64,000 nt of DNA from Dyadobacter luticola (GCF_005860805.1 NZ_VCEJ01000002.1:1906375-1970374), one strand, 5' to 3'. Shown: positions 52,914 through 63,289, numbered from the stretch's first letter. Notes: generated by a model from the letters alone, not told the origin. Made by a program: numbers and translations.

Positions 52914-53969
52914 TCAGGCGATTTCCAGCTTACTCATCACCTGCTCCACTTTATCCTGCACAAATTCAAATGTCAGCTCGCGGCAGGGAACACCCAGCTG
53001 GCGCACAAAAACCGCGTTTTCCTGCCGTCCGTATCCGCCGGAATAAGGATTGTAATCCGGAAAATTGTTCAGGGAACCCATCAAAATGATCCCAAATGTG
53101 CCGGTAGCATTTCCTAAATGCGAAGGCCCGCTGTCCAGACCGATAAATAAACTCGCCCTGCGTATCACCTCCGCGGTTTCCAGGATTGTCAGCTTTCCAC
53201 AAAGATTTCTGAAAGACTGTGTACTGACGTTCAGGCAGCTCTCCTGCCCTACCTCAACGATTTCATAATCATAAGTCTCGGCCAGCCACGCCACCAGTTG
53301 TTCCCACCGCTCCGAGGGCCAGTCTTTCGGCGCGTAATTCGAGCGGCAATGCAATACCACGAAACGCTCAGGCAAATTCAGCGAATCAACTTTATGGCGC
53401 TGGGCATCCTGCAAATACAATCTCGGCTGATCATCTCCGGGAAATGCCGTTTTGGGAGGGATTAAATCGCCGGTCTGCGCAAAAACTTCCAGCAGGTTTC
53501 CGTAATCGAAATAATTGAAAATGTTGATGTTACGCCTCTCTGCGACCGGATTCTCAATGAAGACATTACAGGTCGGGCAATGATTGTTGTTCCTGAATTG
53601 CAGTTCAAAAATCTCATCGAATACATTTCCTTTAAAAAGTACGTCGCGCTGGGTGACACAGAATTCTGTAAAAACCTCATTGATAGCAGGGTTACATTCG
53701 ACCAGACATTGGTAAGCAGGTTTTGTAAACCAGACAATGTGGGCGTCGGGATAAAGTGAGCGGACGTAGCGGGAAATGGGCTCAGCGGCAATGATATCGC
53801 CGAAATGTTCGGTCCTGACAATCGCGATGAGTTTCTGGTTTTTCGCCAGCCGCGATTTCACATTTTTGAAATAAAGCCTTGCTTTATAACCCAGCGCATG
53901 GGCTGTAAAAATGTGTGTATATTTTTTATAACGATGAGTCCAGAGCTGGATAAAGCTTTCTAATGCCAT
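52914..53969 (-). CDS. Glycosyltransferase family 9 protein (heptosyltransferase-like)
   Basis: This 351-residue GT9-type enzyme has the GT-B layout: IAIVRTEHFGDIIAAEPISR at the N-terminal domain and ASLFIGLDSGPSHLGNATG in the donor-binding C-terminal half. Relatives transfer heptose or other sugars from ADP-sugars onto lipid A core in the inner-membrane leaflet. The starts at 53987 and 53969 are both possible; I prefer the second because the extra six residues include two Cys and no motif. No lipid A core gene is adjacent. Confidence 0.8.
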   Translation of the reverse strand: MALESFIQLWTHRYKKYTHIFTAHALGYKARLYFKNVKSRLAKNQKLIAIVRTEHFGDIIAAEPISRYVRSLYPDAHIVWFTKPAYQCLVECNPAINEVFTEFCVTQRDVLFKGNVFDEIFELQFRNNNHCPTCNVFIENPVAERRNINIFNYFDYGNLLEVFAQTGDLIPPKTAFPGDDQPRLYLQDAQRHKVDSLNLPERFVVLHCRSNYAPKDWPSERWEQLVAWLAETYDYEIVEVGQESCLNVSTQSFRNLCGKLTILETAEVIRRASLFIGLDSGPSHLGNATGTFGIILMGSLNNFPDYNPYSGGYGRQENAVFVRQLGVPCRELTFEFVQDKVEQVMSKLEIA

Positions 53970-54108
53970 TGTGCAAGTCTTTTCCACTTTGGGCGAAAAG
54001 TTGTGTCCCGCCCTATTTTGAAGCTCGCAAGATAATAAAATTGCCGCAAAGAGTTGGTTGCGCCTCGCCCGGGGTCTAACTTTACCTGCAACAAAATAAT
54101 CCGATCAA

Positions 54109-54486
54109 ATGAAATTTATGATACAAGCCGGCGGCATCCTGGGCGCGCTGGCAGTAGCTCTGGGCGCCTTCGGTGCACATGCATTAAAAGGTATGCTGGA
54201 AGCTTCCAACCGCACCGAAACATTTGAAACTGCTGTAAAATACCAGTTTTACCATGCGCTAGCAATGGTTTTGGTAGGATTACTCATGCAGCGTGCAGGC
54301 GCAGACGCGATCAAGTTACTGGGCTGGTCGGGCAATGCATTTGCAATAGGTGTGATTATTTTCTCCGGCTCACTTTACGCAATTTGCTTCACCGGAATCA
54401 CCAAATTCGGCGCCACCGCTCCGATTGGAGGATTGGCATTGATAGCTGGTTGGGTTTTGCTAATTATTGCAGCAGGAAAGCTGTAA
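54109..54486 (+). CDS. DUF423 family small membrane protein
   Basis: This 125-residue protein with four predicted membrane helices belongs to the DUF423 (YwdK-like) family. The signature GALAVALGAFGAHALKGML near the N-terminus and VKYQFYHALAMVLVG and ITKFGATAPIGGLALIAGW further on are characteristic. The function of the family is unknown. It converges on rodA with one base between stop codons. Confidence 0.85.
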   Translation: MKFMIQAGGILGALAVALGAFGAHALKGMLEASNRTETFETAVKYQFYHALAMVLVGLLMQRAGADAIKLLGWSGNAFAIGVIIFSGSLYAICFTGITKFGATAPIGGLALIAGWVLLIIAAGKL

Positions 54487-54487
54487 A

Positions 54488-55771
54488 TCAGCCTCTTGAT
54501 AAGGTAAAAGGCCTCTGTGCGTCGATTTTTAGAAAAATAAAAAGGAGTATCGAAAACGACCACAGTGACGATCCGCCGTAACTGAAAAACGGCAGTGGGA
54601 TACCGATCACTGGCATTAGGCCGATGGTCATACCAATGTTGACCAAAAAGTGGAAGAAGATAATGCCCGCCACGCAGTAGCCGTAAACCCTCGCAAAGCG
54701 GCTACGCTGTCGCTCGGCCAAGACGACCAGCCTGGAAATCAGTGCGATAAAAAGAAATACTACTACTGCTGTCCCCGCAAAACCGTGCTCCTCGCCGACG
54801 GTACAGAAAATAAAATCCGTGCTTTGCTCGGGTACGAAATCAAATTTTGTCTGCGTCCCCTGCAAAAATCCTTTCCCGGTAAACCCGCCGGAACCAATCG
54901 CAATTTTAGACTGAATCACATTCCAGCCAATGCCACGTGGATCAGAATCCGGGTCGAGCAAAACCATAATCCGGCCGCGCTGGTGCTTTTGGAGCACATT
55001 ATTCATAAAGAAATCCACCCCGAAAACGATCCCGATCATCACAAATGCAATGATGATCGTAGCCCAAAGTCCTCCCCTCCTTCGAGTCATAACCGGCATC
55101 AGCCAGATTACCAGTCCCGCAATCACGATGATCGTTCCGGCGATGTACCATTTTACAAAAAGTAATGTAATAATGAGCAAAGCCGCCATCACCATGCCAA
55201 TAGCCGGGATAAAACCAGGCATTCCTTCTCGGTAAAGGACGATCGCAAATGAGGCGAAAACCAGCATGGAACCGGTTTCATTGGAAAGCAAAATCAGAAA
55301 TGCGGGAAGCGCAATAATGCCGATAATCGGGTAATAATCTTTGAGTTTCCGGGTCAGACTGATCGCCGGGTCGCTGAGATATTTGGAGATGGCCAAACTC
55401 ACTGCCAGCTTGGAAAACTCGGCAGGTTGCAGTGAAAACGCGCCAATTTTAATCCAGGAGCGAGATCCGTTAATGTTAGAACCCGCAAAAAGCACCATCA
55501 CCAGCAGCAGGATCACGACTGCATATATAATAAAGGAGAATGTTTCATAAAATTTATAATCAATCACCAGGATACAGATAATCAGCAGCGCCGCCGTACC
55601 GATCCACATTAACTGTTTTCCAGCATTATTGGATAGGTCGAACATGCTGGTACGTACCTCCGGATTGTAGACCGCGGCGTAAATATTGATCCAGCCAATC
55701 GCCAGACAAGCCATATAAATGAGCACGACCATCCAATCCACATTCTTGGTAATCGGTTTGTTCTCAGCCAT
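54488..55771 (-). CDS. rodA: Rod-shape peptidoglycan polymerase RodA
   Basis: This 427-residue SEDS-family glycosyltransferase has about ten membrane helices and polymerises glycan strands from lipid II for cell elongation with its partner PBP2. Characteristic strings are GSRSWIKIGAFSLQPAEFSK, ETGSMLVFASFAIVLYREG, EQSTDFIFCTVGEEHGFAG and IGLMPVIGIPLPFFSYGGSS. It is 36 bases after mrdA in the same operon, as usual. The length is slightly longer than E. coli RodA. Confidence 0.93.
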   Translation of the reverse strand: MAENKPITKNVDWMVVLIYMACLAIGWINIYAAVYNPEVRTSMFDLSNNAGKQLMWIGTAALLIICILVIDYKFYETFSFIIYAVVILLLVMVLFAGSNINGSRSWIKIGAFSLQPAEFSKLAVSLAISKYLSDPAISLTRKLKDYYPIIGIIALPAFLILLSNETGSMLVFASFAIVLYREGMPGFIPAIGMVMAALLIITLLFVKWYIAGTIIVIAGLVIWLMPVMTRRRGGLWATIIIAFVMIGIVFGVDFFMNNVLQKHQRGRIMVLLDPDSDPRGIGWNVIQSKIAIGSGGFTGKGFLQGTQTKFDFVPEQSTDFIFCTVGEEHGFAGTAVVVFLFIALISRLVVLAERQRSRFARVYGYCVAGIIFFHFLVNIGMTIGLMPVIGIPLPFFSYGGSSLWSFSILLFIFLKIDAQRPFTLSRG

Positions 55772-55807
55772 TTGTTGGTATTTGAAATGCTTGTTTGGAA
55801 ATAAATC

Positions 55808-57739
55808 TTAACGATTGAGCGCAACCGGCTTGTTCACTGCGGTCGGCTTTACAGGAGTTGCAGGCTTCACGGGCGTCGCAGGTTTTTTCTTGGTAGTATC
55901 GGCAGGTATTGGTTTTTTCTGGCCAGGCAAAACTACCTTGCTCATGAAATCAGCCTTCAACATTCGCTCTTCCAGTGCCTTGTTGGTCACTTTGCCCGTC
56001 AAATATTTTTCAATCACAAGGTTGGCAATCGGCGCCGCAGCAGAACCTCCCGCACCCGCATATTCCACAAAAACTGCGATTGCAATTTTCGGATCATCAA
56101 CCGGCGCAAATGCGATGAAAATCGAACTATCATCCCCGCGCTTGTTTTGCGAAGTACCCGTTTTTCCGGCGATCTCGATGCCTTCTACCTTTGATCGTCT
56201 GGCAGTTCCGCCTTCCACCGCACCAATCATCCCCTCGATCACCGGCTCAAAATTGTGCGCGTCAACACCCGTTTCGTGCCGCACCAGGTAATCCGGGTTA
56301 ATAACCTTTTTGTCACCGATACCATGAATAACGTGCGGCGTATAAAAGTAGCCGCGGTTCGCAATAATCGCCGCCACATTGGCCATTTTCAAAGGCGTAA
56401 TCAGCAACTCACCTTCGCCGATACTCAAAGAATAAATGTTGGAAAATTTCCACCGGTACTCGCCATAGAAGCGGTCGTAGTATTTTTTATCGGGCAAATT
56501 ACCCTTGTACTCACTCGGCAAATCGATCCCAAGCCGCTGACCAATACCGAATTTACTGATCCGGTCGTGCCAGTTGTCGAGCCCAACCGCAGATGCGCGG
56601 AAGGTATTTTGAATGTTGTTTTTATAAATCAGCCGACGAAAAACATTGTAGAAATAAGGATTGCACGAATGCATAACCCCGAGTGCTACCGTACCAGTCG
56701 CCGGGTGATTGTGGCAATGCATCGGACAATTGGCATGTGTAAAACCGCTCCCCGGCGTGATCACGCCCTCCTGCAAACCAATCAGCGCCTGGATCAGCTT
56801 AAATGTCGATCCGGGACGGTAACTCGCCATAACCGGCCGGTTGAAAAGTGGTTTGTAGGGGTTTCGTACCAGCGCCGCAAAGTTCTTCGAAAAGTATCGG
56901 CTAGCCAGAATGTTGGGGTCATAAGTCGGGGCGGAAACCATGGAAATGATCTTGCCAGTCTTCGGTTCAATCGCTACCACACTACCTACCTTATTGACCA
57001 TCAGGCTGTCTGCATATTGCTGCACGTCCAGATCAATGCCGGTATAAAGGTTTTCACCCGCGACGGCCATGGTATCCAGCTCGCCGTTTTTCCAGGAACC
57101 TTTGTACACGCCAGCCACATTCTGCATTACGAATTTCGTCCCGCGCTTGCCGCGCAGCTCGTTTTCATAAATTTTTTCAATTCCGCTTTGACCAATATAG
57201 TCGCTCTGGCGGTAGTAAGGTTCCTCCTGCTTTTCTAGCTGGGTTTTCGTGATCTCACTCACATATCCCAAAGTATTCGCAAGCGTCGGCGCAGTGTAGG
57301 TTCGCAATGAACTTTTGGCAAATTCAAAACCGCCGTAATCCACCATAATGTCCTGAATAGAAGCGAAATCCTCCTTGGACAACTGCCGTAAAAACAGCGA
57401 AGGCTTCACCCGGCTGTATGCACTTGCAGCCGCCATCAGGCTGTCAAAATCATGTCTTTCAATCCCCAAAACCTGACAGAAACGCAGGGTATCGTCCACC
57501 CTCGCCTTGTAGGGTGTCACCAGGAGATCATAAACGGGGGTATTATATACGATCAGCTTTCCTTTCCGGTCATAAATCTGACCACGAAAAGGGATTTCGA
57601 TCACGCGTTTGATGGAATTGCTGGACGATTCGATGGAGTAACTTTCATCCAGGACCTGTAAGTAAAAAAGTCGCAGCAAATAGATCAAACCAACGATGGC
57701 GAAAAAGCCGATGATTACGAAGCGACGATTTTCAAGCAT
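55808..57739 (-). CDS. mrdA: Penicillin-binding protein 2
   Basis: This 643-residue class B PBP crosslinks side-wall peptidoglycan with RodA. One N-terminal membrane helix (FVIIGFFAIVGLIYLLRLFY) precedes the pedestal domain with IPFRGQIYDRKG. The transpeptidase domain shows Ser311-x-x-Lys314 in YRPGSTFKLI, the SCN motif in HSCNPYFYNVF and KTGTSQ near residue 526. A Thr/Pro/Lys-rich tail ends the protein. The gene before it is an NFACT gene rather than mreD, so mreBCD are elsewhere or distant. Confidence 0.93.
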   Translation of the reverse strand: MLENRRFVIIGFFAIVGLIYLLRLFYLQVLDESYSIESSSNSIKRVIEIPFRGQIYDRKGKLIVYNTPVYDLLVTPYKARVDDTLRFCQVLGIERHDFDSLMAAASAYSRVKPSLFLRQLSKEDFASIQDIMVDYGGFEFAKSSLRTYTAPTLANTLGYVSEITKTQLEKQEEPYYRQSDYIGQSGIEKIYENELRGKRGTKFVMQNVAGVYKGSWKNGELDTMAVAGENLYTGIDLDVQQYADSLMVNKVGSVVAIEPKTGKIISMVSAPTYDPNILASRYFSKNFAALVRNPYKPLFNRPVMASYRPGSTFKLIQALIGLQEGVITPGSGFTHANCPMHCHNHPATGTVALGVMHSCNPYFYNVFRRLIYKNNIQNTFRASAVGLDNWHDRISKFGIGQRLGIDLPSEYKGNLPDKKYYDRFYGEYRWKFSNIYSLSIGEGELLITPLKMANVAAIIANRGYFYTPHVIHGIGDKKVINPDYLVRHETGVDAHNFEPVIEGMIGAVEGGTARRSKVEGIEIAGKTGTSQNKRGDDSSIFIAFAPVDDPKIAIAVFVEYAGAGGSAAAPIANLVIEKYLTGKVTNKALEERMLKADFMSKVVLPGQKKPIPADTTKKKPATPVKPATPVKPTAVNKPVALNR

Positions 57740-57859
57740 TCTGCACTATGGATTCCTGTTCCTATTTTCACACGAAGATCGTCATATCACCAGACTTATC
57801 AAAGCCCGCGAATCGCGAAAAAGTCCAAAATCGGGGAATGTTTAACAAATATTGACAAC

Positions 57860-59446
57860 TTATTCTCCCCTTGCGACGACCATCAAAACCCGCTCTTTAT
57901 CAATCACAACCGCACCTTCCGGCAGGCCTTTCGGTTTTCTGACAAACTTTTTGGGCGTGTAAATTACCGGGCAGAGCGAGTCGTTCTTTCTTTTGGAATA
58001 AAATGCCGCCAATTCTGCAGCACGCTCGATCACGGGAGCAGGAAAATTTTTACCGGGCTGATTTTTAAGGACTACATGAGAGCCGGTTACGTCTTTGGCG
58101 TGGAGCCAGAGATCTTCCTTAGTAGCGTATTGCTTCGTGAGCAGATCATTGTTTTTCGCATTCCTGCCAATCAAAATCGTGTAGCCCATAAACTCCACTT
58201 TTTTGAAAAGCTCGTCCACATTTGCGGCAACATGGGTGTGATTCAAGCCGTGTGATTTAATGTAAGCACGCAGCTCCCGCAGTGATTCCATATTTTCGAT
58301 CTGCGTCAAATGTTCTTTCAGCGAAACTTTTTCCCGCTCCCGCGCTTCCAGACTATCACTCAGCCGACTGATCTCAATCTTTTCGTTTTTCGATTTGCGG
58401 TAATAAGTCTCCGCATTTTTCTGTGCCGACAAATCTTTTTTCAGCTTGATCGTCACCGGCTGATCGCGATAGAAGTCGTATAATTCCGCTTTCTCGGCGC
58501 GTTCGGGAATCTGGTGTAGATTGGCCATGATAATGTGCCCGAGCTCATCATTTTTGATCGCGTTTTCAAGCTCCACCAGTTTGGAAAAAGTATTATCAAG
58601 ATAGTTTTCTGTCTGCTGGATCCGCTTGCGCAGGATTCTCAGGATTTCCGCTTTCTCCGCATCAATGCCGCTCTGACGGATAAATGTCAGATAAAAAGCA
58701 TTCAGCGCCTCCATCGGATCACTGTATTTAGCCTGGATATCACCCATTTTGAGCAGCGAAAGCGCGGGAATCAGGTCAATTTTAGTAATGTAAAATTCGG
58801 AAGCATTTAATTGTTTCAGCAAATCCTCGATTACATTCCAGCGCTCCTCGGCAATTTCAATGTCAGCAAGCCTGTCACGCAAATATTGGTTTACCAATTT
58901 TCCGAAAGTCGGAAAAAGCGCATCGTGCTTTAACTTATTTTCAAGATAAGCCTCAAAAGACTGATCAATTTCCCGGTCCAGCAAATCAACCCTGATGTTC
59001 CGATCAGCCAGTAACTTATTATTAAAAAGCTGCGTAACATTCCCCCCCGCATCCACCCCGATCAAATTCGACCGATTACCGAACATTTTGAAAACCAGCC
59101 TTTTCCCATCCTGAAAACGCACCTGCACCGCCCGCTCATTCTGAAAAACCGCCACAAAATCGACGACGGCATTTTCAAAATCCGTAAAAAGATTGACGCT
59201 ATTCTTCCGCGCCCGGTCAAATTTTTCAGGAAAACTCAGACAAGAAAACCGTGACGTCAATGTTGCCTTGATAAAAAATGGCTTTACCAATTCCTCCCCA
59301 ACATTATCCGCATCGGTTTCAGGTTCAGCAAAAACCAAAATCAACTCATCCTTTTCCTGACTAAAAGCCTCCACAAAAGCCTTCCCCGCCAATTCGCGAT
59401 GCAACCGCGGCGCAAGCTGTTTCAAAAAATAATAATTCTGATGCAC
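57860..59446 (-). CDS. NFACT/RqcH (Rqc2)-family protein
   Basis: This protein of about 528 residues has the NFACT-N fibronectin-binding domain (VHQNYYFLKQLAPRLHRELA), a long coiled coil (about 270-420) and the C-terminal NFACT-R domain (GYTILIGRNAKNNDLLTKQY, LWLHAKDVTGSHVVLKN). RqcH-type proteins bind stalled 50S subunits and add C-terminal Ala tails; others bind fibronectin. I chose GTG 59446 because the family starts at this VHQNYYF position; the frame is open upstream to 59551 but does not look coding. It is 120 bases upstream of mrdA. Confidence 0.82.
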   Translation of the reverse strand: MHQNYYFLKQLAPRLHRELAGKAFVEAFSQEKDELILVFAEPETDADNVGEELVKPFFIKATLTSRFSCLSFPEKFDRARKNSVNLFTDFENAVVDFVAVFQNERAVQVRFQDGKRLVFKMFGNRSNLIGVDAGGNVTQLFNNKLLADRNIRVDLLDREIDQSFEAYLENKLKHDALFPTFGKLVNQYLRDRLADIEIAEERWNVIEDLLKQLNASEFYITKIDLIPALSLLKMGDIQAKYSDPMEALNAFYLTFIRQSGIDAEKAEILRILRKRIQQTENYLDNTFSKLVELENAIKNDELGHIIMANLHQIPERAEKAELYDFYRDQPVTIKLKKDLSAQKNAETYYRKSKNEKIEISRLSDSLEAREREKVSLKEHLTQIENMESLRELRAYIKSHGLNHTHVAANVDELFKKVEFMGYTILIGRNAKNNDLLTKQYATKEDLWLHAKDVTGSHVVLKNQPGKNFPAPVIERAAELAAFYSKRKNDSLCPVIYTPKKFVRKPKGLPEGAVVIDKERVLMVVARGE

Positions 59447-59611
59447 GTCTCTTTCTTGATTTCGGGCAAACTTAGGGAGATTTTGTGCGGCTGAAAAACT
59501 TCGACTGCAATTAGGTGAATGCGACGACTTCGTCAACCGATAGTTCAACAAAACCGACCGTTAGAAAACTGGATTGAGTTTCTGAGGCTTTATCCGTTAC
59601 TTTCAAAACAG

Positions 59612-59665
59612 AGTGACGTCTAAATGAATGATTAAAATTTTCATTCATTTAAATGTCGCTTTTTT
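59612..59665 (+). promoter_or_regulatory. Hairpin with T tract abutting the start codon of the RHS gene
   Basis: AAATGAATGA (59622-59631) pairs exactly with TCATTCATTT (59641-59650) around TTAAAATTT. An outer AGTGAC/GTCGCT pairing (one G-T) extends it, followed by six T directly before ATG 59666. It looks like a terminator or attenuator in the leader. Confidence 0.5.
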
Positions 59666-62600
59666 ATGAGATTCAGGCTTTACGGCTGCTGCTTAGCACT
59701 TTTAGTACCCCTCACAAATCCGTGTTTTTCCCAAATCCCGGCAAAACCGAAAACACTCCAAAGTCCTACTGCCGCCAATTTTGATCAGCACGGGAACATT
59801 CCGGTCTCACTTTTCACGGGGAAGCCGGAGATTAACATTCCGCTCTATCAGGTTTCGAATCAGGAACCGGATATTCCGATTGAATTACAATATGATGCCT
59901 CAGGCGTCCGTCCGGACGCGCATCCCAGCTGGGTGGGCCTGAATTTTAATCTTTCCACGAATTACGCGGTGATCCGTACGATCCGGGACGGGCCTGACGA
60001 TTGTCCGTACCAGGACAGCCGGGGCAAGCTGGGCTACTTTTTCACGGCCAATCTGGTCAATGATAACAACTGGAATACGGCGGCAGGTATCAAATCCATC
60101 GCTGATAACAGTACGCTGGGCAGAGATATGGAGCCGGATGAATACACATTTAATCTGCCCGGAATCGCCGGAAAGTTTTACTGGGGGCATGATGGAAAAT
60201 TCAAAGTTGCTTGCGACCGGCCAGTCAAAGTGGAATGGAGCTCGCTCGCGATGGATACCAAGCCACCTTTCACGCCACCCAGCAACCAGGTCGACGTATT
60301 TAGCATTTGGAAAGGCAAGCCAAATTATCGGGAGCATGCCAAAGGCTTTATCATCACCGACGAATTGGGTATCCGCTATGAGTTCGGCGGCACGAATGCG
60401 TACATGGAATATGGCATCGATTTCTTCGCGCAGGGTTCTGAAACCTGGAACTGCAATGCCTGGTATCTCAAATCGATCACACGGGCTACCGGGCAGGTGA
60501 CCGATTTCAGTTATGAAAGAGGCCCTATGATTGCGCAGATGTACTTTTCATTATACCAGGCGCAGTATAAGGTCAACGGTGGCGGATTTCTGGACGCCAG
60601 TTGCTCCGCCAATCCATCACTTTTTCCTGTGAGCGGACCAATTAACGGAAAGCTCATTTCGCCGATTTACCTGAAAGAAATTACTGGCACCAACTACAAA
60701 ATCAAGTTCCTTTCGTCCCAAAGCACTGAGCTGCGGTACGATGAAAACATTTTTTCGGCGTATGTGAATTGGAACAAAGATCAGTTCGGCGGAAACAGCC
60801 GGACATTGGACATTCTGACCTATCTCTATCCCTGCTTTTATCCGCCTGAAACTGCGACGCCCGGTTGCGTGGAAACGAATCCGCCGCTTTCCAGCTTGCT
60901 GGCAGCATTGCAATGGAAAAAACTCGATAAAATCCAGGTTCAAAGTGCTGCCGGGACGACCATCAAAGAGTTTGAATTCACCTACAATAACCTGGCTACT
61001 GAGCGGCTGATGCTGCAAAAAGTGCAGGAAAAATCGGGCGCTAAAGCTTTGCCTCCTCATGAATTCACCTATTTCACCTCACCCGCGATTGCACTACCAC
61101 CCTATGCACGGTCGCACACCGACCACTGGGGATTTAATAATGCAAAACTGATCGCCGCCGCTGATTTCAGCATTGCTAATTTTTTCAATAATTATGGCGC
61201 AACATTCCGTTCACCGGATGCAGACAGCAAATATGTAAAGCTTGGCTCACTGATTAAGATTAAATATCCGACCGGCGGCATGACAGAATTCACGTTCGAG
61301 CCGCATACTTATTCAAAGGAGGTCAAAGAAAAAAGGTGGTTGGGATTCGATACGTACGCCGCCGACAAGCTTTCGGGCGGCCTTCGAATTAAACAAATCA
61401 AAACCTACGACCCCAACATTGCAGGATCGGAAATGACCAAAAGTTATGCTTATGTATCCGGATTCAATGCTGCTGCGCCGAATGCAGCGTTGCTTTCAAG
61501 CGGTGTATTGGGCGGCAAGGCACAATATTACTGGCCTGGCTATCAGCCCAAACCCGATGGCAACTTCACTTACACGGAAGATGTATTTTCGACACAATCG
61601 GTGCTGCCCGGCTCGGAAAACAGTTATGGCTCACATATTGGTTATTCAGAAGTAGTTGAGGCTACTTCAACCGGCGGCTGGACAGTCTACAAGTTCACCA
61701 ATTTCGATAACGGTTACCCCGACGCCGCGCCATCCGGAACATTGCAATCGAGCAGCACGGCTTATCAGCCTTATAATTCAAATGCTTTCCAGCGCGGAAA
61801 GAAGATTTCCGAGGAACATTACCTGCAAAATGGAAGCCTAGCTGGGAAAACAACATTTCAATACAGTCTGATTGGAAATTTAACAGACTACTCTGCCCGA
61901 GCAGAACGAACATTGGTTCGCCTGCTTTGTGATGGGGACAATCGGGTTTACGAAGGAACAGCCTATTTGATCGATGTCCGGAAATTTCTGCCTACGCAGG
62001 AATCCAACATTACTTATGACCAGGACAGCCCGGCTCAGTATTCTTCCACATTTACCAAAAATTATCAGTACTGGCCAAATGGTCAGCTGCATATCGAAGG
62101 ACATCTGAACAGTGACGGCAAGGAGTTGAAAACCTGGTACGTCTATCCTGCCAACCTGAATGACCCGGTAAGCGTGGCGATGATTGCCAAAAATATGATC
62201 GGCAAGCCGACGTCTGTCTTTCATTATACCGGCACCGAAATGCAGCCGGTCGCATTGAAGCTGCACAATGTCATATTCGGGCTGTTTAACGGACTTTATC
62301 TTCCCAAAAAAGTAGAAAGTGGCGTCGGCACTGCATTGCCGATGGCTATGGTGACGGACATCGATTTTCTCACCTATGATGCCAGGGGAAACTTGCTTAC
62401 TTATAAGGAGCGAAACGGATCGACCACCAAGCTGGACTACTACGGAGCTGCAGACATTGGCAAAACCGATTTGTTAAAACAGCGTACCGATTTTGACGGC
62501 ACCACATTACCCGGCGTCACGACTTTCACGCACAAGCCGGTGGTCGGCATGGAAAGTTTTTCGGATGCAAATGCCAAAACTATTTTCTATGAATACGATG

Positions 62601-63289
62601 ATTTTGGGCGATTGAAGAATGTTCGCACCGCAAGCGCGGGTGGTGCAGTCCGCGTATCCTATTGCTATAATTATGCGGGACAACTCGTGGATTGTGCCGC
62701 GCTTGCACCGACGGGCAGCATTGCTGCCGGATCATTGTCCCTGCTATCCGACGCCGCACTTCCGGTGACCTTGCTGGAATTTGAAGCTTTTGCCCAAGAA
62801 AAGATTGTGTTGCTAAAATGGTCGACTTCGATGGAAACCAATAGCGACCACTTTGACATTGAGCGCAGTTCAGACGGAAAGCGCTGGATTAAGATCGGAT
62901 CCGAAAAGGCATTTGGAGAGAGCGATACCCTAAAATCTTATGATTTTGTTGACCTGAAACCGCTGGCCGGCGAGAATCTATACCGCTTAAAAATGATCGA
63001 TACAGACAGCTCTTTTGCTTACAGCCGCCTCCGTAGTGTCTTGGTCGACGATCCTGAAAAACTGATTCTCTATCCAAATCCGGTAATTGTTGAGAACAGC
63101 ATTCAATTGCAGACCGATGATTTAGGCCAAATCAGGGACATTACCGTCTTCGACTCTTCAGGAAAATCAGTCTTGAAATCCGCCGCAGCCGGGTCAATTA
63201 AAGTCGCACACCTCGCGGCCGGGATTTACATTGTCCAAATCACTTATACCGACGGCAGCATCCGCACGCAACGCATTGTGAAGCAGTGA
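59666..63289 (+). CDS. Large secreted RHS/YD-repeat-like protein with T9SS sorting domain
   Basis: This 1207-residue exported protein starts with a signal peptide (MRFRLYGCCLALLVPLTNPC). A long beta-rich SpvB/RHS-like region follows (IPVSLFTGKPEINIPLYQVS; PTGGMTEFTFEPHTY) and some YD-type repeats near residues 900-1000 (FLTYDARGNLLTYKERNG, YEYDDFGRLKNVRT). It ends with an ALPVTLLEFEAFAQ linker and a T9SS C-terminal domain (LILYPNPVIVENSIQLQ to RIVKQ). It is probably a large surface or released protein; no toxin domain is visible. An RHS-type gene follows 34 bases later. Confidence 0.8.
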   Translation: MRFRLYGCCLALLVPLTNPCFSQIPAKPKTLQSPTAANFDQHGNIPVSLFTGKPEINIPLYQVSNQEPDIPIELQYDASGVRPDAHPSWVGLNFNLSTNYAVIRTIRDGPDDCPYQDSRGKLGYFFTANLVNDNNWNTAAGIKSIADNSTLGRDMEPDEYTFNLPGIAGKFYWGHDGKFKVACDRPVKVEWSSLAMDTKPPFTPPSNQVDVFSIWKGKPNYREHAKGFIITDELGIRYEFGGTNAYMEYGIDFFAQGSETWNCNAWYLKSITRATGQVTDFSYERGPMIAQMYFSLYQAQYKVNGGGFLDASCSANPSLFPVSGPINGKLISPIYLKEITGTNYKIKFLSSQSTELRYDENIFSAYVNWNKDQFGGNSRTLDILTYLYPCFYPPETATPGCVETNPPLSSLLAALQWKKLDKIQVQSAAGTTIKEFEFTYNNLATERLMLQKVQEKSGAKALPPHEFTYFTSPAIALPPYARSHTDHWGFNNAKLIAAADFSIANFFNNYGATFRSPDADSKYVKLGSLIKIKYPTGGMTEFTFEPHTYSKEVKEKRWLGFDTYAADKLSGGLRIKQIKTYDPNIAGSEMTKSYAYVSGFNAAAPNAALLSSGVLGGKAQYYWPGYQPKPDGNFTYTEDVFSTQSVLPGSENSYGSHIGYSEVVEATSTGGWTVYKFTNFDNGYPDAAPSGTLQSSSTAYQPYNSNAFQRGKKISEEHYLQNGSLAGKTTFQYSLIGNLTDYSARAERTLVRLLCDGDNRVYEGTAYLIDVRKFLPTQESNITYDQDSPAQYSSTFTKNYQYWPNGQLHIEGHLNSDGKELKTWYVYPANLNDPVSVAMIAKNMIGKPTSVFHYTGTEMQPVALKLHNVIFGLFNGLYLPKKVESGVGTALPMAMVTDIDFLTYDARGNLLTYKERNGSTTKLDYYGAADIGKTDLLKQRTDFDGTTLPGVTTFTHKPVVGMESFSDANAKTIFYEYDDFGRLKNVRTASAGGAVRVSYCYNYAGQLVDCAALAPTGSIAAGSLSLLSDAALPVTLLEFEAFAQEKIVLLKWSTSMETNSDHFDIERSSDGKRWIKIGSEKAFGESDTLKSYDFVDLKPLAGENLYRLKMIDTDSSFAYSRLRSVLVDDPEKLILYPNPVIVENSIQLQTDDLGQIRDITVFDSSGKSVLKSAAAGSIKVAHLAAGIYIVQITYTDGSIRTQRIVKQ

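Noticed and set aside
59447-59551. N-terminal extension of the NFACT protein from ATG 59551
   Set aside because: The added residues (Ser/Asn-rich) match nothing in the family, whose proteins begin at the HQNYYF position; GTG 59446 fits better.
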